From: Dickeya dianthicola NCPPB 453
GTDB lineage: Bacteria; Pseudomonadota; Gammaproteobacteria; Enterobacterales; Enterobacteriaceae
DNA: 64,000 nt
Direction: 5' to 3'
NCBI RefSeq assembly: GCF_000365305.1
Contig: NZ_CM001841.1
Location: 3,687,139-3,751,138 of the forward strand
In this document: positions 9,690-18,928 of the stretch, piece by piece
How positions within the stretch are numbered: position 1 is the stretch's first letter
Layout of the letters: the number at the start of each line of letters is the position of its first letter
Program-made: the position numbers and the translations under genes
The notes under the pieces: generated by a model
Told to the model about the DNA's origin: nothing
The model's input: only the letters and a program-made list of their open reading frames with translations
Database searches by the model: none

Positions 9690-12167
9690 TCAGGCGGGCT
9701 CCGCCGGCTTCTTCTTTTTGCTGGCGCGTTTGGCGCGGGTAGCAGCCGCAATTTTACGCGTTTTTTCAGCGTTCTTTTGCGATTTTTCCGTCTTCTTCCC
9801 GCCGCCGGCTTTGGCTTTGTCCTTGCCTTTGCCGGCAGACTGGCGCTTGCCGTCGCCGTCGGGGCGAAATGCGCTGTCCGGCTCAACGTTGGCGCGTTGG
9901 CCGGTACGGCGCCGACGCGGCGGTTTTGCGTCGCTGGCGGCGCCTTTCTTCACCCGATCGCGTGCGGTTTTGCCTTCGCCGCGCACCTTGCGGGTGGAAG
10001 ACAGCAGAGCGAAATCGATCTTACGCTCGTCCATGTGTACCGCTTCAACGCGGATCTGCACTTCGTCGCCCAGTCGATACACCTGACCGCGGGATTCGCC
10101 GATCAAACGCTGGCCGACATTGTCATAACGATAGTAGTCGTTATCCAGCGTGGAAACGTGAACCAGACCGTCGATAAACAGGTCGTTGAGGCGCACGAAG
10201 AAACCGAAGCCGGTGACGCTGGAGATAATACCGGTAAAGGCTTCACCGACATGATCCTGCATAAAGTCGCACTTCAGCCAGTCGGCTACGTCGCGCGTGG
10301 CTTCATCGGCCCGGCGCTCGGTCATCGAACAGTGCTCGCCCAGTTGCAGCATTTCGTTGAAATCCGCGTGCCAGCCGCCGCTGTGAGTCCAGCGGGCTTT
10401 ACGGTCGCTGAGCAGGTACTTGATGGCGCGGTGCAGCGACAGATCCGGATAACGCCGAATCGGCGAGGTGAAATGCCCGTACGAGGTCAGCGCCAGACCG
10501 AAATGACCGCGGTTTTCCGGGTCGTACACCGCCTGTTTCATCGAGCGCAGCAGCATGGTTTGCAGCATCTCGTGATCCGGCCGGCCGGCGATGGAATTCA
10601 TCAGTTCGGCATAATCTTTCGGCTGCGGCTTCATACCGCCTTTCAGCGTCAGCCCCAGTTCGCCGAGCACGCTGCGCAGCGCCAGCACATGGTCCTCGCT
10701 GGGCTGGTCATGCACGCGGAACAGCGCCGGTTCTTCGTTCTTCTCGACAAACTTCGCCGCCGAGATGTTGGCCAGAATCATGCATTCTTCAATCAGCTTG
10801 TGCGCATCGTTGCGCACCACCGCTTCCACCCGCTCGATGCGGCGTTCGGCGTTGAAGATGAATTTGGCTTCTTCGGTTTCGAAAGCGATGCCGCCGCGCA
10901 CCTCACGGGCATGATCCAGCACCTTGTACATCTGGTGCAGTTCTTCCAGCGGCGCCACCAGCGGTTGGTAATGCTCGCGCAGCGCCTCGTCGCCCTGCAG
11001 AATGCTCCACACCTTGGTATAGGTGAGGCGGGCATGCGAACTCATTACCGCCTCATAGAATGTATAGCCGGACAGTTTCCCCTGGGTGGAAACCGTCATT
11101 TCGCACACCATACACAGGCGATCCACCTGCGGGTTGAGCGAACACAGCCCGTTGGAAAGCACTTCCGGCAGCATCGGCACCACCTGCGACGGGAAGTAGA
11201 CCGAGGTGCCGCGCGCGCGGGCTTCATGGTCCAGCGCCGTGCCGGGACGAACATAGTAGCTGACGTCGGCAATCGCCACCCACAGCCGCCAGCCGCCGCC
11301 GCGTTTCTTCTCACAGTACACGGCATCGTCAAAATCGCGCGCGTCTTCGCCGTCGATGGTGACCAGCGGCAAAGAACGCAGATCTATCCGGCCTTTCTTG
11401 GCGTCTTCCGGCACCTCATCCGCCAGGTCGCTCACCTGCTCTTCCACCTTGGGCGGCCAACTGTGCGGAATTTCATGGGTACGCAGCGCGATATCCACCG
11501 CCAGCCCGGTGCCCATGTTGTCGCCGAGGATCTCCACTATCTTGCCGATAGCCTTGGTGCGGCGAGTGGCGCGCTGGGTCAGTTCCACCACTACCACCGA
11601 CCCCATGCGGGCGCCGGCGATAAATTCCGACGGGATCAGGATGTCGAAGCTCAGCCGGCTGTCGTCCGGCACCACGAAACCGGTGCCGGCCTCGGTGAAG
11701 TAACGCCCGACGATCTGATTGGTGCGGGGCTCCAGAATACGCACGATGCGCCCTTCGCGGCGCCCTCTGCGGTCTTCGCCTAACGGCTGGGCCAGCACCA
11801 CATCGCCATGAATCACCGTTTTCATCTGTTCGGCGGAGAGGTAAAGATCGTCTTTACGCCCTTCCACCCGCAGGAAACCGTAGCCATCGCGGTGGCCGAG
11901 CACCGTGCCGCGTAGCAGATCCAGCTTTTCCGGCAGTGCATAACACTGGCGGCGGGTGAACACCAACTGCCCGTCGCGCTCCATAGCGCGCAGCCGTCGG
12001 CGCAACGCTTCCAGTTGTTCGTCACTGGTCAGTTGCAGGTCGGTGGCCAGTTCCTCACGGCTGATGGGCGTATCCCGTTTTGCCAGATGCTCAAGAATGT
12101 ACTCGCGGCTAGGGATGGGGGATTCATATTTTTCTGCTTCACGTTCCAGAAACGGATCTTGTGACAT
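9690..12167 (-). CDS. rnr: RNase R, 3'-5' exoribonuclease
   Basis: The 825-residue protein (E. coli 813) starts at [15 protein letters not shown] (12167) behind CGGAGGAACC. Domains in order: helix-turn-helix-like RNA-binding region (about 20-85), cold-shock domains (about 85-230), RNB catalytic domain with [13 protein letters not shown] (acidic magnesium ligands, about residue 280), S1 domain (about 645-725) and a Lys/Arg/Ala-rich tail. RNase R degrades structured RNA and defective rRNA. A plus-strand open frame of 700 codons lies opposite and is an artefact of codon bias. Confidence 0.98.
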   Translation of the reverse strand: MSQDPFLEREAEKYESPIPSREYILEHLAKRDTPISREELATDLQLTSDEQLEALRRRLRAMERDGQLVFTRRQCYALPEKLDLLRGTVLGHRDGYGFLRVEGRKDDLYLSAEQMKTVIHGDVVLAQPLGEDRRGRREGRIVRILEPRTNQIVGRYFTEAGTGFVVPDDSRLSFDILIPSEFIAGARMGSVVVVELTQRATRRTKAIGKIVEILGDNMGTGLAVDIALRTHEIPHSWPPKVEEQVSDLADEVPEDAKKGRIDLRSLPLVTIDGEDARDFDDAVYCEKKRGGGWRLWVAIADVSYYVRPGTALDHEARARGTSVYFPSQVVPMLPEVLSNGLCSLNPQVDRLCMVCEMTVSTQGKLSGYTFYEAVMSSHARLTYTKVWSILQGDEALREHYQPLVAPLEELHQMYKVLDHAREVRGGIAFETEEAKFIFNAERRIERVEAVVRNDAHKLIEECMILANISAAKFVEKNEEPALFRVHDQPSEDHVLALRSVLGELGLTLKGGMKPQPKDYAELMNSIAGRPDHEMLQTMLLRSMKQAVYDPENRGHFGLALTSYGHFTSPIRRYPDLSLHRAIKYLLSDRKARWTHSGGWHADFNEMLQLGEHCSMTERRADEATRDVADWLKCDFMQDHVGEAFTGIISSVTGFGFFVRLNDLFIDGLVHVSTLDNDYYRYDNVGQRLIGESRGQVYRLGDEVQIRVEAVHMDERKIDFALLSSTRKVRGEGKTARDRVKKGAASDAKPPRRRRTGQRANVEPDSAFRPDGDGKRQSAGKGKDKAKAGGGKKTEKSQKNAEKTRKIAAATRAKRASKKKKPAEPA

Positions 12168-12207
12168 TGCGGTTCCTCCGTTGTCATCAGCAGGCGGCTG
12201 AACAAGC

Positions 12208-12633
12208 TTATTCAACCAGAAGTAATTTATAGAGGGGCGGGTTTTCTTCCACCATATCGGCGAGCGTGTAATTATCCAGTTCCTTCAGGAAATTCTGTAC
12301 AGCCTGCTGCAATACCTGCTTCAGGCGGCAGGCGGGGGTAATATGACAAAATTCCTTACTGCAGTTAACCAGCGACAGCGGCTCCAGCTCCCGCACCACA
12401 TCCCCGATGCGAATGGTGGACGGATCGCGGCCTAACCGGATACCGCCGTTTTTGCCGCGCACGGCCATGACCAACCCGGCGCGACTCAGCTGATTGATTA
12501 TTTTCACCATATGGTTACGTGAAACGCCATACACTTCAGTCACTTCTGAGATGCTGGTCATTTTGCCATCCGGCAATGCCGCCATATAAATCAGCGCCCT
12601 CAAACCATAATCTGTAAAACTTGTTAACTGCAC
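12208..12633 (-). CDS. nsrR: NsrR, nitric-oxide-sensing Rrf2-family repressor
   Basis: The 141-residue protein starts at a GTG (12633, [17 protein letters not shown]) behind AGAGG; an upstream ATG would add residues absent from homologues. The N-terminal winged helix ([20 protein letters not shown]...RGKNGGIRL) is followed by three [2Fe-2S] ligand cysteines, C91, C96 and C102 ([13 protein letters not shown]). In enterobacteria NsrR represses nitrosative-stress genes, including ytfE, which lies at the left edge of this window. It is the first gene of nsrR-rnr-rlmB, with 40 bp to rnr. Confidence 0.97.
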   Translation of the reverse strand: MQLTSFTDYGLRALIYMAALPDGKMTSISEVTEVYGVSRNHMVKIINQLSRAGLVMAVRGKNGGIRLGRDPSTIRIGDVVRELEPLSLVNCSKEFCHITPACRLKQVLQQAVQNFLKELDNYTLADMVEENPPLYKLLLVE

Positions 12634-13005
12634 AGAAACCTCTGGGTACCTTGCCGGGCAGTCATGCAACCGCCCCGAAAAAACGCGGGCTGGAACCGGG
12701 ATGGCGCTCATTAGCCCTAGTCCGTGCCCGTCATGTTCATTTTTTATCAGCAGATGATAAACCAGTGATCAACGTCGGGCGAATTTATTTAGCACCAACC
12801 GATCCTTTCCAAAGCGGAATTCATCGAGTCCATGCGTTTCCATTCACAAAAGATAAGAGAATCGTGCTTCCTAACATGCTGTTTCATCTGTTATGTTCTG
12901 AACAAAAATACCCCTACAACACCTTAACGTACCCTTAACGTACGGCGAGCCCGGAACAGGCTCTGCCAGTGGTTTTTTTGCTCTGCACACACTAGGAAAT
13001 GAACC
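12634..13005. other. Divergent intergenic region between nsrR and a chemoreceptor gene
   Basis: No gene is visible in these 372 bp. It should hold both promoters, but I could not place either with confidence; no FliA-like TAAA-N15-GCCGATAA was found. It contains a perfect 11-bp tandem duplication, CCTTAACGTAC, at 12922-12943. Confidence 0.6.
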
Positions 13006-14592
13006 ATGCGGTTGAAAAATCTCTCTATCCGTACCGGCCTGCTGACACTGCTGTCCGTCATCACCCTATTGTTACTGCTGGTCAGCGGTATGGGGATTCA
13101 GGCCATCAACAAGAGCCGAGACTCCCTGACGGCGCTCAATCAGATTCAGGGAGAACAGCTGGGCGCGTTGATGAATGGTTATAACCTGACGCTACGAGCC
13201 AGAGCCTCCGCCACGTTGGCTGTGCGCAAAATCGAAATCGGTTTACTGGATGTCGGCGCCAAAGAGACCGACAAGCTGGAAGGCTATGAGCAACAGTCGG
13301 AAAAGAATATTCACCAGTTCAGCAGTGTAGGTACCGATGACGAGCAGGAACAGAAACTGGTGCAACAGGTGTTGAAAAGTTATCAGGACTACCTGAATCA
13401 GGGACTGAAACCGATGCTGGACTCCCTGAGAAAGCAGTACACCGACGAATATTACACCTTGCTGGAAAACAACCTGACGCCCCTGAGCGACGCATTTGAT
13501 AAATCGATCCAGAACTTCCGCAGCTACTCCCAGCAACTCTCCGAACGACATATCCAACAGGCCAATAACAACGAACGGCTGATGCTGATGCTCATCGGGT
13601 TTGCCTGCCTGTTGTCCCTGCTGCTGGTGCTGCTGGGTTGGCTGGCGCTGCGCCACATGCTGCTCAAGCCGCTGGATTACGCCATTGAACAGTTGGAACA
13701 CGTGGCCTCCGGCGATTTGACCCGCCGCATTACTCAAGGGGGCAACAATGAACTGGGGCGGCTGAGCGACGCCATCGAGCGCATGCAGCTGGCGCTGCTG
13801 GATTCGGTCAGCCAGGTGCGTGACGCCAGCCATCAGATTGATCAAGGCAGCCGTGAGTTGTTCAGCGGCAACCGCAATCTGGCGGAACGGACCGAAGAGT
13901 CGGTCGCGGCGCTGGAACAGACCGCCGCCAGCCTGGAAGAACTGAGCGCGACGGTTAAACGCAACGCCGACAACGCCGAGCTGGCCCATCAGTTGACCAA
14001 TCAGGTTTCCAACACCACCGATCGCGGCAACGAATCCGTTAACTACGTGGTGGAGAAAATGCGTGAAATCGCCGCCAGCGCCAAACGGATCAGCGATATT
14101 CTCGGCGTTATCGACGGCATTGCCTTCCAGACCAATATCCTGGCCCTGAACGCGGCGGTGGAAGCGGCTCGCGCAGGCGAGCAGGGCAAAGGCTTCGCGG
14201 TGGTGGCTGGCGAAGTGCGGAGTCTGGCGCAGCACAGCGCCCAGGCAGCTAAAGAAATCCGCACCCTGATCCTGGACTCTCAGTCCCATGTGTCGCAAGG
14301 GCTGGATCTGGCAGCCAAAGCCGGTACGACGATGGACGATGTGGCGGAAGAGATCAATCGAATCACCAGCCTGATGAAAGAGATCTCCTACGCCTCTCAG
14401 GAGCAGCATCGCGGCATCGAACAGGTGAATATCGCCTTCACCCAGATAGACAAAGTGGCCCAGCAGAATGCCTCGCTGGTCAAAGCGTCCACCGATACCA
14501 CCCAATCGCTGGAAGAACAGTCTCGCCAGTTGGTGCAGGCGATGGCCATGTTCCGCATCGAAGACCACACCGCGCTGTTGCAGGCGCGCTGA
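13006..14592 (+). CDS. Methyl-accepting chemotaxis protein with four-helix-bundle sensor domain
   Basis: The 528-residue transducer has TM1 at about 10-32, an all-helical periplasmic domain of about 155 residues (Tar-like type), TM2 at about 192-214, HAMP (LLKPLDYAIEQLEHVASGDL) and the signalling tip IAFQTNILALNAAVEAARAGEQGKG. Methylation-type Glu/Gln pairs flank the tip. The C-terminus (MAMFRIEDHTALLQAR) has no NWETF-type pentapeptide. It is much shorter in the sensor than the Cache receptor at 6 kb, so the ligands differ; which ligand is unknown. Confidence 0.93.
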   Translation: MRLKNLSIRTGLLTLLSVITLLLLLVSGMGIQAINKSRDSLTALNQIQGEQLGALMNGYNLTLRARASATLAVRKIEIGLLDVGAKETDKLEGYEQQSEKNIHQFSSVGTDDEQEQKLVQQVLKSYQDYLNQGLKPMLDSLRKQYTDEYYTLLENNLTPLSDAFDKSIQNFRSYSQQLSERHIQQANNNERLMLMLIGFACLLSLLLVLLGWLALRHMLLKPLDYAIEQLEHVASGDLTRRITQGGNNELGRLSDAIERMQLALLDSVSQVRDASHQIDQGSRELFSGNRNLAERTEESVAALEQTAASLEELSATVKRNADNAELAHQLTNQVSNTTDRGNESVNYVVEKMREIAASAKRISDILGVIDGIAFQTNILALNAAVEAARAGEQGKGFAVVAGEVRSLAQHSAQAAKEIRTLILDSQSHVSQGLDLAAKAGTTMDDVAEEINRITSLMKEISYASQEQHRGIEQVNIAFTQIDKVAQQNASLVKASTDTTQSLEEQSRQLVQAMAMFRIEDHTALLQAR

Positions 14593-14947
14593 TTCCCCTC
14601 TCTGCTTCGGCAGTGACCGGCCGCCGTCGGTCACTGCCTTTCCCTGCTAACCGAACATTCTGCCGCTCTCCAGCCCAACCGGTTCACGCTTTCAGTGCAT
14701 AACCCAGCACGACGCACAACAAACGGGCGCGGCATGCCTATTTTCGGCGCCAAACCATGCAATCTGCACAGAGTGCCGCGCAACCTGCACAGGGTGCCGC
14801 GTCCTCGCGGCCCAACGCCCGCTAACAGCAAAAGCGGCATGTTCTTTGCTCATGTTCTTTGCTGTAGCGTTAAAGACGTAATTTCAAGGACGTAATTTCA
14901 AGGACATGGCTGCTCCCTATTGTCGGGGCAAAACCAGAGGGACCATC
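14593..14947 (+). other. Intergenic region with a terminator hairpin and three short tandem duplications
   Basis: No coding sequence is supported. After the terminator at 14609 there are three adjacent duplications: 21 bp x2 at 14760-14801, 13 bp x2 at 14838-14863 (CATGTTCTTTGCT) and 14 bp x2 at 14875-14902 (GACGTAATTTCAAG). The last copy ends just before the PucR-like gene. Confidence 0.8.
14609..14643 (+). terminator. Terminator after the chemoreceptor gene
   Basis: The stem GGCAGTGACC with GGTCACTGCC surrounds a ten-base loop, with TTTCCC following, 17 bp beyond the stop. Confidence 0.65.
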
Positions 14948-15829
14948 ATGCCGGCATTTCATCACAGCAACGTGCCTCGCCATCATACGGATCATACTGA
15001 AAGTGACCGGGACAGGTGGCGAAGCGACTTTCTGCTCCAGTTGCTGACCAGCGATCGCCCGGATTTGCCGCTCCTCCATCAGCGCGCCGCCTGGCTGCAA
15101 TTGCCGCTGGATAGGCCGCACCGGGTGGCGGCATGGCGTTTGTCCGGGGTGCCGTCGCTGTTTTCCCCGTCTCATTCCGGCTGCCCGGAAGCGCAACTGC
15201 ACGGGGCGCGCCAGCAGTTGCAGCACCAGCTACAGGCGCTCATGTCGGGAGGGTTGCCGCCGGTCACGCTGGGCGACCTCTGCCTGCTGGTGCTGCCGGC
15301 CGACAGTCCGCTACTGCGCTGCGGGCATCGGGAATTCACCGTATTCCGTCAGGCTATCAGCGCCGATATCGCACCGCTGACGCTGTTCGGCGGAATCTCC
15401 GGCCCGGTCAGCGCGGCCGCGCACTATCAGCGAGGGCTGAGCGAAGCCCGGCAGGCGCTTAACGCCGCAGAAAGCATGCGCCCGGAAAAAGGCCTGTGCG
15501 ACTACGCTGAATTGGGGGTGCTGCAATTGCTGACCGCCGTCAGCGACCCGGCATTGCTTACCCGTTTTATGCACGACGCGCTGGGTAATCTGGTGGAGAA
15601 GAACCGCAAATCGCCGCATCTGCTGATTGAAACACTGGATGCGGTTTTGCAGGAAAACGGTAATCTGATCAAAGCCGCCGAGCGGCTGGCGATCCATCGC
15701 AATACGCTGCATCAGCGTCTGCAACGGATTGAACAGCTGTCGGGCGGTACGTTGAACGATCCGCTGTTTCGCCTCAACGCCTCCGTCGCGCTATTAGTCT
15801 GGCGCCTGTCTGATTCGCCGACGCAGTGA
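14948..15829 (+). CDS. PucR/CdaR-family transcriptional regulator, short form
   Basis: The start at 14948 has AGAGGGA in front and gives 293 residues; the ATG at 14906 is only one base from its AAGGA. The central part (about 110-215) looks like the GGDEF-like domain of the CdaR/PucR group. The C-terminus is their helix-turn-helix (LIETLDAVLQENGNLIKAAE, then IHRNTLHQRLQRIE). Family members usually have 400-550 residues with an N-terminal sensor; none fits here because the frame closes upstream. It lies 41 bp before the deaminase gene on the same strand and is probably its regulator (inference). Confidence 0.75.
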   Translation: MPAFHHSNVPRHHTDHTESDRDRWRSDFLLQLLTSDRPDLPLLHQRAAWLQLPLDRPHRVAAWRLSGVPSLFSPSHSGCPEAQLHGARQQLQHQLQALMSGGLPPVTLGDLCLLVLPADSPLLRCGHREFTVFRQAISADIAPLTLFGGISGPVSAAAHYQRGLSEARQALNAAESMRPEKGLCDYAELGVLQLLTAVSDPALLTRFMHDALGNLVEKNRKSPHLLIETLDAVLQENGNLIKAAERLAIHRNTLHQRLQRIEQLSGGTLNDPLFRLNASVALLVWRLSDSPTQ

Positions 15830-15870
15830 ACCGTTATGCCGCCGTTCAAGACAACATCACAGGAGTGATT

Positions 15871-17118
15871 ATGAAGATTATCAACGCCGCCCTGCGTCAT
15901 CAGGCCGGGCTGCACACGCTGCGACTGCAGGACGGCCTGATTGCCGCGGTAGACCTCCAACCCGCCATGCTGCCCGCCACGCCGGATACCCTTGACGCCG
16001 CCGGGCAACTGGCGATCCCGCCGCTGGTGGAACCGCATATTCACCTCGATGCCGTCCTGACCGCCGGCGAACCGGAGTGGAACATGAGCGGCACGCTGTT
16101 CGAAGGCATCGAACGCTGGAGCCAGCGCAAAGCCGTTATCACCCACGAAGACGCCAAGCGCCGGGCGCATACCGCCATCGGCATGTTGCGCGACCACGGC
16201 ATCCAGCACGTTCGCACCCACGTTGATGTCACCGATCCGTCGCTGGCGGCGCTGGAAGCGATGCTGGAAGTTAAAAACGAAGCGAGCGGTCTGATCGACC
16301 TGCAAATCGTCGCGTTCCCGCAGGAAGGCATCGAGTCGTACCCGGCAGGCCGTCAATTAATGGAACGCGCCATCGCGCTGGGCGCCGACGTGGTTGGCGG
16401 CATTCCTCATTTTGAGAACACTCGCGAACAGGGCGTCAGCTCGGTGAAATTCCTGATGGAACTGGCGGAACGCACCGGTTGTCTGGTGGACGTACACTGC
16501 GACGAAACCGACGACCCGAACTCGCGTTTCCTGGAAGTGCTGGCGGAAGAAACGCGGGTGCGGGACATGGGCGCTCGCGTCACCGCCAGCCACACCGTGG
16601 CGATGGGGTCTTATGACAACGCCTACTGTTCGAAACTGTTCCGCCTGCTGCGCCGCTCGGGCCTCAGCTTCATTTCCTGCCCGACCGAAAGCATCCACCT
16701 GCAAGGGCGATTCGACACCTTTCCCAAACGCCGCGGCGTCACCCGGGTAGCCGAACTGGACCGTGCCGGCATGAACGTCTGCTTCGGGCAGGATTCGATC
16801 AAGGACCCGTGGTATCCGCTCGGCAACGGCAACATTCTGCGCATTCTCGACGCCGGGCTGCATATCTGCCACATGATGGGGTATCAGGATCTACAGCGCT
16901 GTCTGGATTTCGTGACCGACAACAGCGCCAAAGCGCTGCATCTGGGCGATCGCTACGGCCTCGCCGTCGGCCGCCCAGCCAACCTGCTTATTCTGGATGC
17001 GGAAAACGACTACGACGCGGTGCGGCGTCAGGCCAAAGCGCGCCTGTCGATACGCCACGGAAAAATCATCATGCAGCGTGAGCCGGAGCGGATTCGGTAT
17101 CCTGACGCATCACGCTGA
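15871..17118 (+). CDS. CodA-like cytosine/isoguanine deaminase of the amidohydrolase superfamily
   Basis: The 415-residue protein starts at 15871 behind AGGAG and is colinear with E. coli CodA (427). Metal and catalytic residues are kept: H56 and H58 (EPHIHLD), Q151 (AFPQEG), H209 and E212 (VHCDET), H241 (ASHT) and D308. After the catalytic Asp the sequence is FGQDSIKDPWYPLG where CodA has FGHDDVFDPWYPLG, so the residue matching CodA D314 is Ser309. In E. coli that position contacts the pyrimidine ring and alters selectivity for 5-substituted cytosines, so the substrate may not be plain cytosine. There is no codB permease nearby. It overlaps yggR by 9 bp, tail to tail. Confidence 0.85.
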   Translation: MKIINAALRHQAGLHTLRLQDGLIAAVDLQPAMLPATPDTLDAAGQLAIPPLVEPHIHLDAVLTAGEPEWNMSGTLFEGIERWSQRKAVITHEDAKRRAHTAIGMLRDHGIQHVRTHVDVTDPSLAALEAMLEVKNEASGLIDLQIVAFPQEGIESYPAGRQLMERAIALGADVVGGIPHFENTREQGVSSVKFLMELAERTGCLVDVHCDETDDPNSRFLEVLAEETRVRDMGARVTASHTVAMGSYDNAYCSKLFRLLRRSGLSFISCPTESIHLQGRFDTFPKRRGVTRVAELDRAGMNVCFGQDSIKDPWYPLGNGNILRILDAGLHICHMMGYQDLQRCLDFVTDNSAKALHLGDRYGLAVGRPANLLILDAENDYDAVRRQAKARLSIRHGKIIMQREPERIRYPDASR

Positions 17119-18138
17119 CACCATACCGGCGGCATCCGCGTCAGGCCGCAGCGCCCCCTCCCGGCATCGCTGCTGGTAACTCTGCTCAAAAGTCTGCATG
17201 CCGACCTGGCTGCCGGTTTGCAGCAGGCTCGGCAACTGGTGGGTTTTGCCTTCGCGGATCAGGTTGCTGACCGCCGGGGTGGCGAGCAGCACTTCAAACA
17301 GCGCCACGCGCCCGCCTTGCGCGCCCGGCAGCAGTTTCTGCGCCACCACCGCCTGCAAACTGGCCGCCAGTTGCGCGCGGACAAACGCTTTCTCCTCGGC
17401 GGGAAAGACGTCCACCAGCCGGTCCACCGCCTGCACCGCCCGCCGGGTGTGCAGCGTCGCCAGCACCAGATGGCCGGTTTCCGCCGCCGTCAGCGCCAGC
17501 CGAATCGTCTCGCCGTCGCGCAACTCGCCGAGCAGCAGCACGTCCGGGTCTTCGCGCAGCGCCGCCCGCAATGCGCTGGCGAATCCTTCGCTGTGACGAC
17601 CGATCTCCCGCTGCTGGATCAGGCTGCGCTGGCTGGTATGCAGGAACTCAATCGGGTCTTCCAGCGTAATAATGTGGCGCGCGCGGCGTTGATTAAGCGC
17701 GGTAATCATCGCCGCCAGCGTGGTGGATTTACCGCTGCCGGTCGCGCCGGTCACCAGAATCAGGCCATCGGCGCAATCGGCCAGCTCCGCCACCACCGGC
17801 GGCGCGCCCAGCGTCGGCAAATCCGGCTGATGCTGCGGGATAAGACGCAGCGCCGCCGATAACCCGTGGCGCTGCATAAACAAATTGGCCCGCAACCGCT
17901 GGCCCTCCGGCAGCGTCAGCGCGCAATCGGTCTGCCCGGATTGCCGCAGTTGCTGCTCGCAGGCCGGGTCCAGCCAACTGCGGCACCACTGTTCCAGTTC
18001 GGCGTTATGCAACGGCGGCTGAGCGGCATCGGCCACCAGTTGCCCGTCGATGCGCCACACCGGCGGATGACCGCTGCACAGGTGCAGATCGGACACATTC
18101 TGTTTTACACTAGACCTCACCCATTCACTCACATCCAT
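17110..18138 (-). CDS. yggR: YggR, PilT-family ATPase
   Basis: The 342-residue protein starts at MDVSEWVRSSVKQNVSDLHLC (18138) behind GGAGG; the longer frame upstream overlaps yggS. It has the N-terminal PilT-like domain, Walker A GATGSGKST, Asp box ITLEDPIEF, Walker B LLLGELRDGETI and the His box HLVLATLHTRRA. It resembles E. coli YggR throughout. PilT proteins power pilus retraction; no pilus genes lie nearby and the role of YggR is not settled. It is divergent from yggS with only 21 bp between start codons. Confidence 0.93.
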   Translation of the reverse strand: MDVSEWVRSSVKQNVSDLHLCSGHPPVWRIDGQLVADAAQPPLHNAELEQWCRSWLDPACEQQLRQSGQTDCALTLPEGQRLRANLFMQRHGLSAALRLIPQHQPDLPTLGAPPVVAELADCADGLILVTGATGSGKSTTLAAMITALNQRRARHIITLEDPIEFLHTSQRSLIQQREIGRHSEGFASALRAALREDPDVLLLGELRDGETIRLALTAAETGHLVLATLHTRRAVQAVDRLVDVFPAEEKAFVRAQLAASLQAVVAQKLLPGAQGGRVALFEVLLATPAVSNLIREGKTHQLPSLLQTGSQVGMQTFEQSYQQRCREGALRPDADAAGMVSA

Positions 18139-18159
18139 TGATTGGCCTCCTGAATCATT

Positions 18160-18895
18160 ATGACGATACCGACAGTCACTACATCGACAGTTCAGCAAAA
18201 CCTACAGGACGTCCGGCAAAAAAATCTCAGCGGCGGCGCAACGTTGCGGGCGCGCGCCAGAAGAGATTACGCTGCTTGCCGTCAGCAAAACCAAACCTGT
18301 GAGCGCTCTCGAAGAAGCGATTGCGGCCGGGCAACGGGCGTTTGGCGAAAACTATGTGCAGGAAGGGGTGGACAAAGTTCACCATTTTCAGGCGGTTCAA
18401 CCAGATACGCCGCTGGAATGGCACTTTATCGGGCCGTTGCAGTCGAATAAGAGCCGCCTGGTGGCAGAGCATTTCGACTGGTGCCACACCATCGACCGGC
18501 TGCGCATCGCTCAGCGCCTGAACGAACAGCGCCCGGCGCATCTACCGCCGCTCAATGTGCTGTTGCAGGTCAATATCAGCCAGGAACAGAGCAAATCCGG
18601 CATTCTGGTCAGCGACCTGTCGGAACTGGCGACCCGCGTGGCCCAGTTGCCGAATTTGCGGCTGCGCGGGCTGATGGCGATCCCGGCGCCGGAAACGGAC
18701 CACGCGCGTCAACTGGCGGTATTTCGCCGGATAACCGAACTTTTTCTGCAACTGAAAGCGGATTATGGCACCTTGGATACCCTGTCGATGGGTATGACCG
18801 ACGACATGGCCGCCGCCATTGAAGCCGGCAGCACGCTGGTGCGGATCGGCACCGCGATTTTTGGCGCACGGGATTACCGTTCACCGACCAGTTAA
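18160..18895 (+). CDS. yggS: YggS (PLPBP) pyridoxal-phosphate homeostasis protein, apparently frameshifted
   Basis: The protein is split over two frames. From ATG 18160 the frame reads MTIPTVTTSTVQQNLQDVRQK and then leaves the family sequence. The second frame, from base 18224, reads ISAAAQRCGRAPEEITLLAV, then SKTKP with the PLP lysine, and continues colinear with E. coli YggS (FGENYVQEGVDK, EWHFIGPLQSNKSRL, LSMGMTDDM) to the stop at 18895. The switch is at a run of seven A (18218-18224); six would restore one frame. A true mutation, slippage or a homopolymer read error are all possible. A GTG at 18299 would start a product lacking the PLP-lysine segment. The gene is followed by proC, yggT and yggU. 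Confidence 0.9.
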
Positions 18896-18928
18896 TCTTA
18901 ACGGACAGACGAGAATAGCGAGAATCTG

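Noticed and set aside
9681..11783. 700-codon plus-strand open frame opposite rnr, and similar long frames at 48000-49817, 6522-7712 and 13243-14634
   Set aside because: They lie wholly opposite well-supported genes, have His/Arg/Gln-rich low-complexity composition, lack ribosome binding sites and arise from the codon bias of the true strand.
12634..13005. FliA promoter ahead of the second chemoreceptor
   Set aside because: A TAAA with correct spacing exists near 12750 but the -10 position (GGGCGAAT) matches poorly and lies about 230 bp from the start codon.
18299..18895. GTG at 18299 as the genuine yggS start
   Set aside because: It would delete the first 45 residues, including the PLP lysine segment that is intact in the same frame upstream; a frameshift explains the data better.
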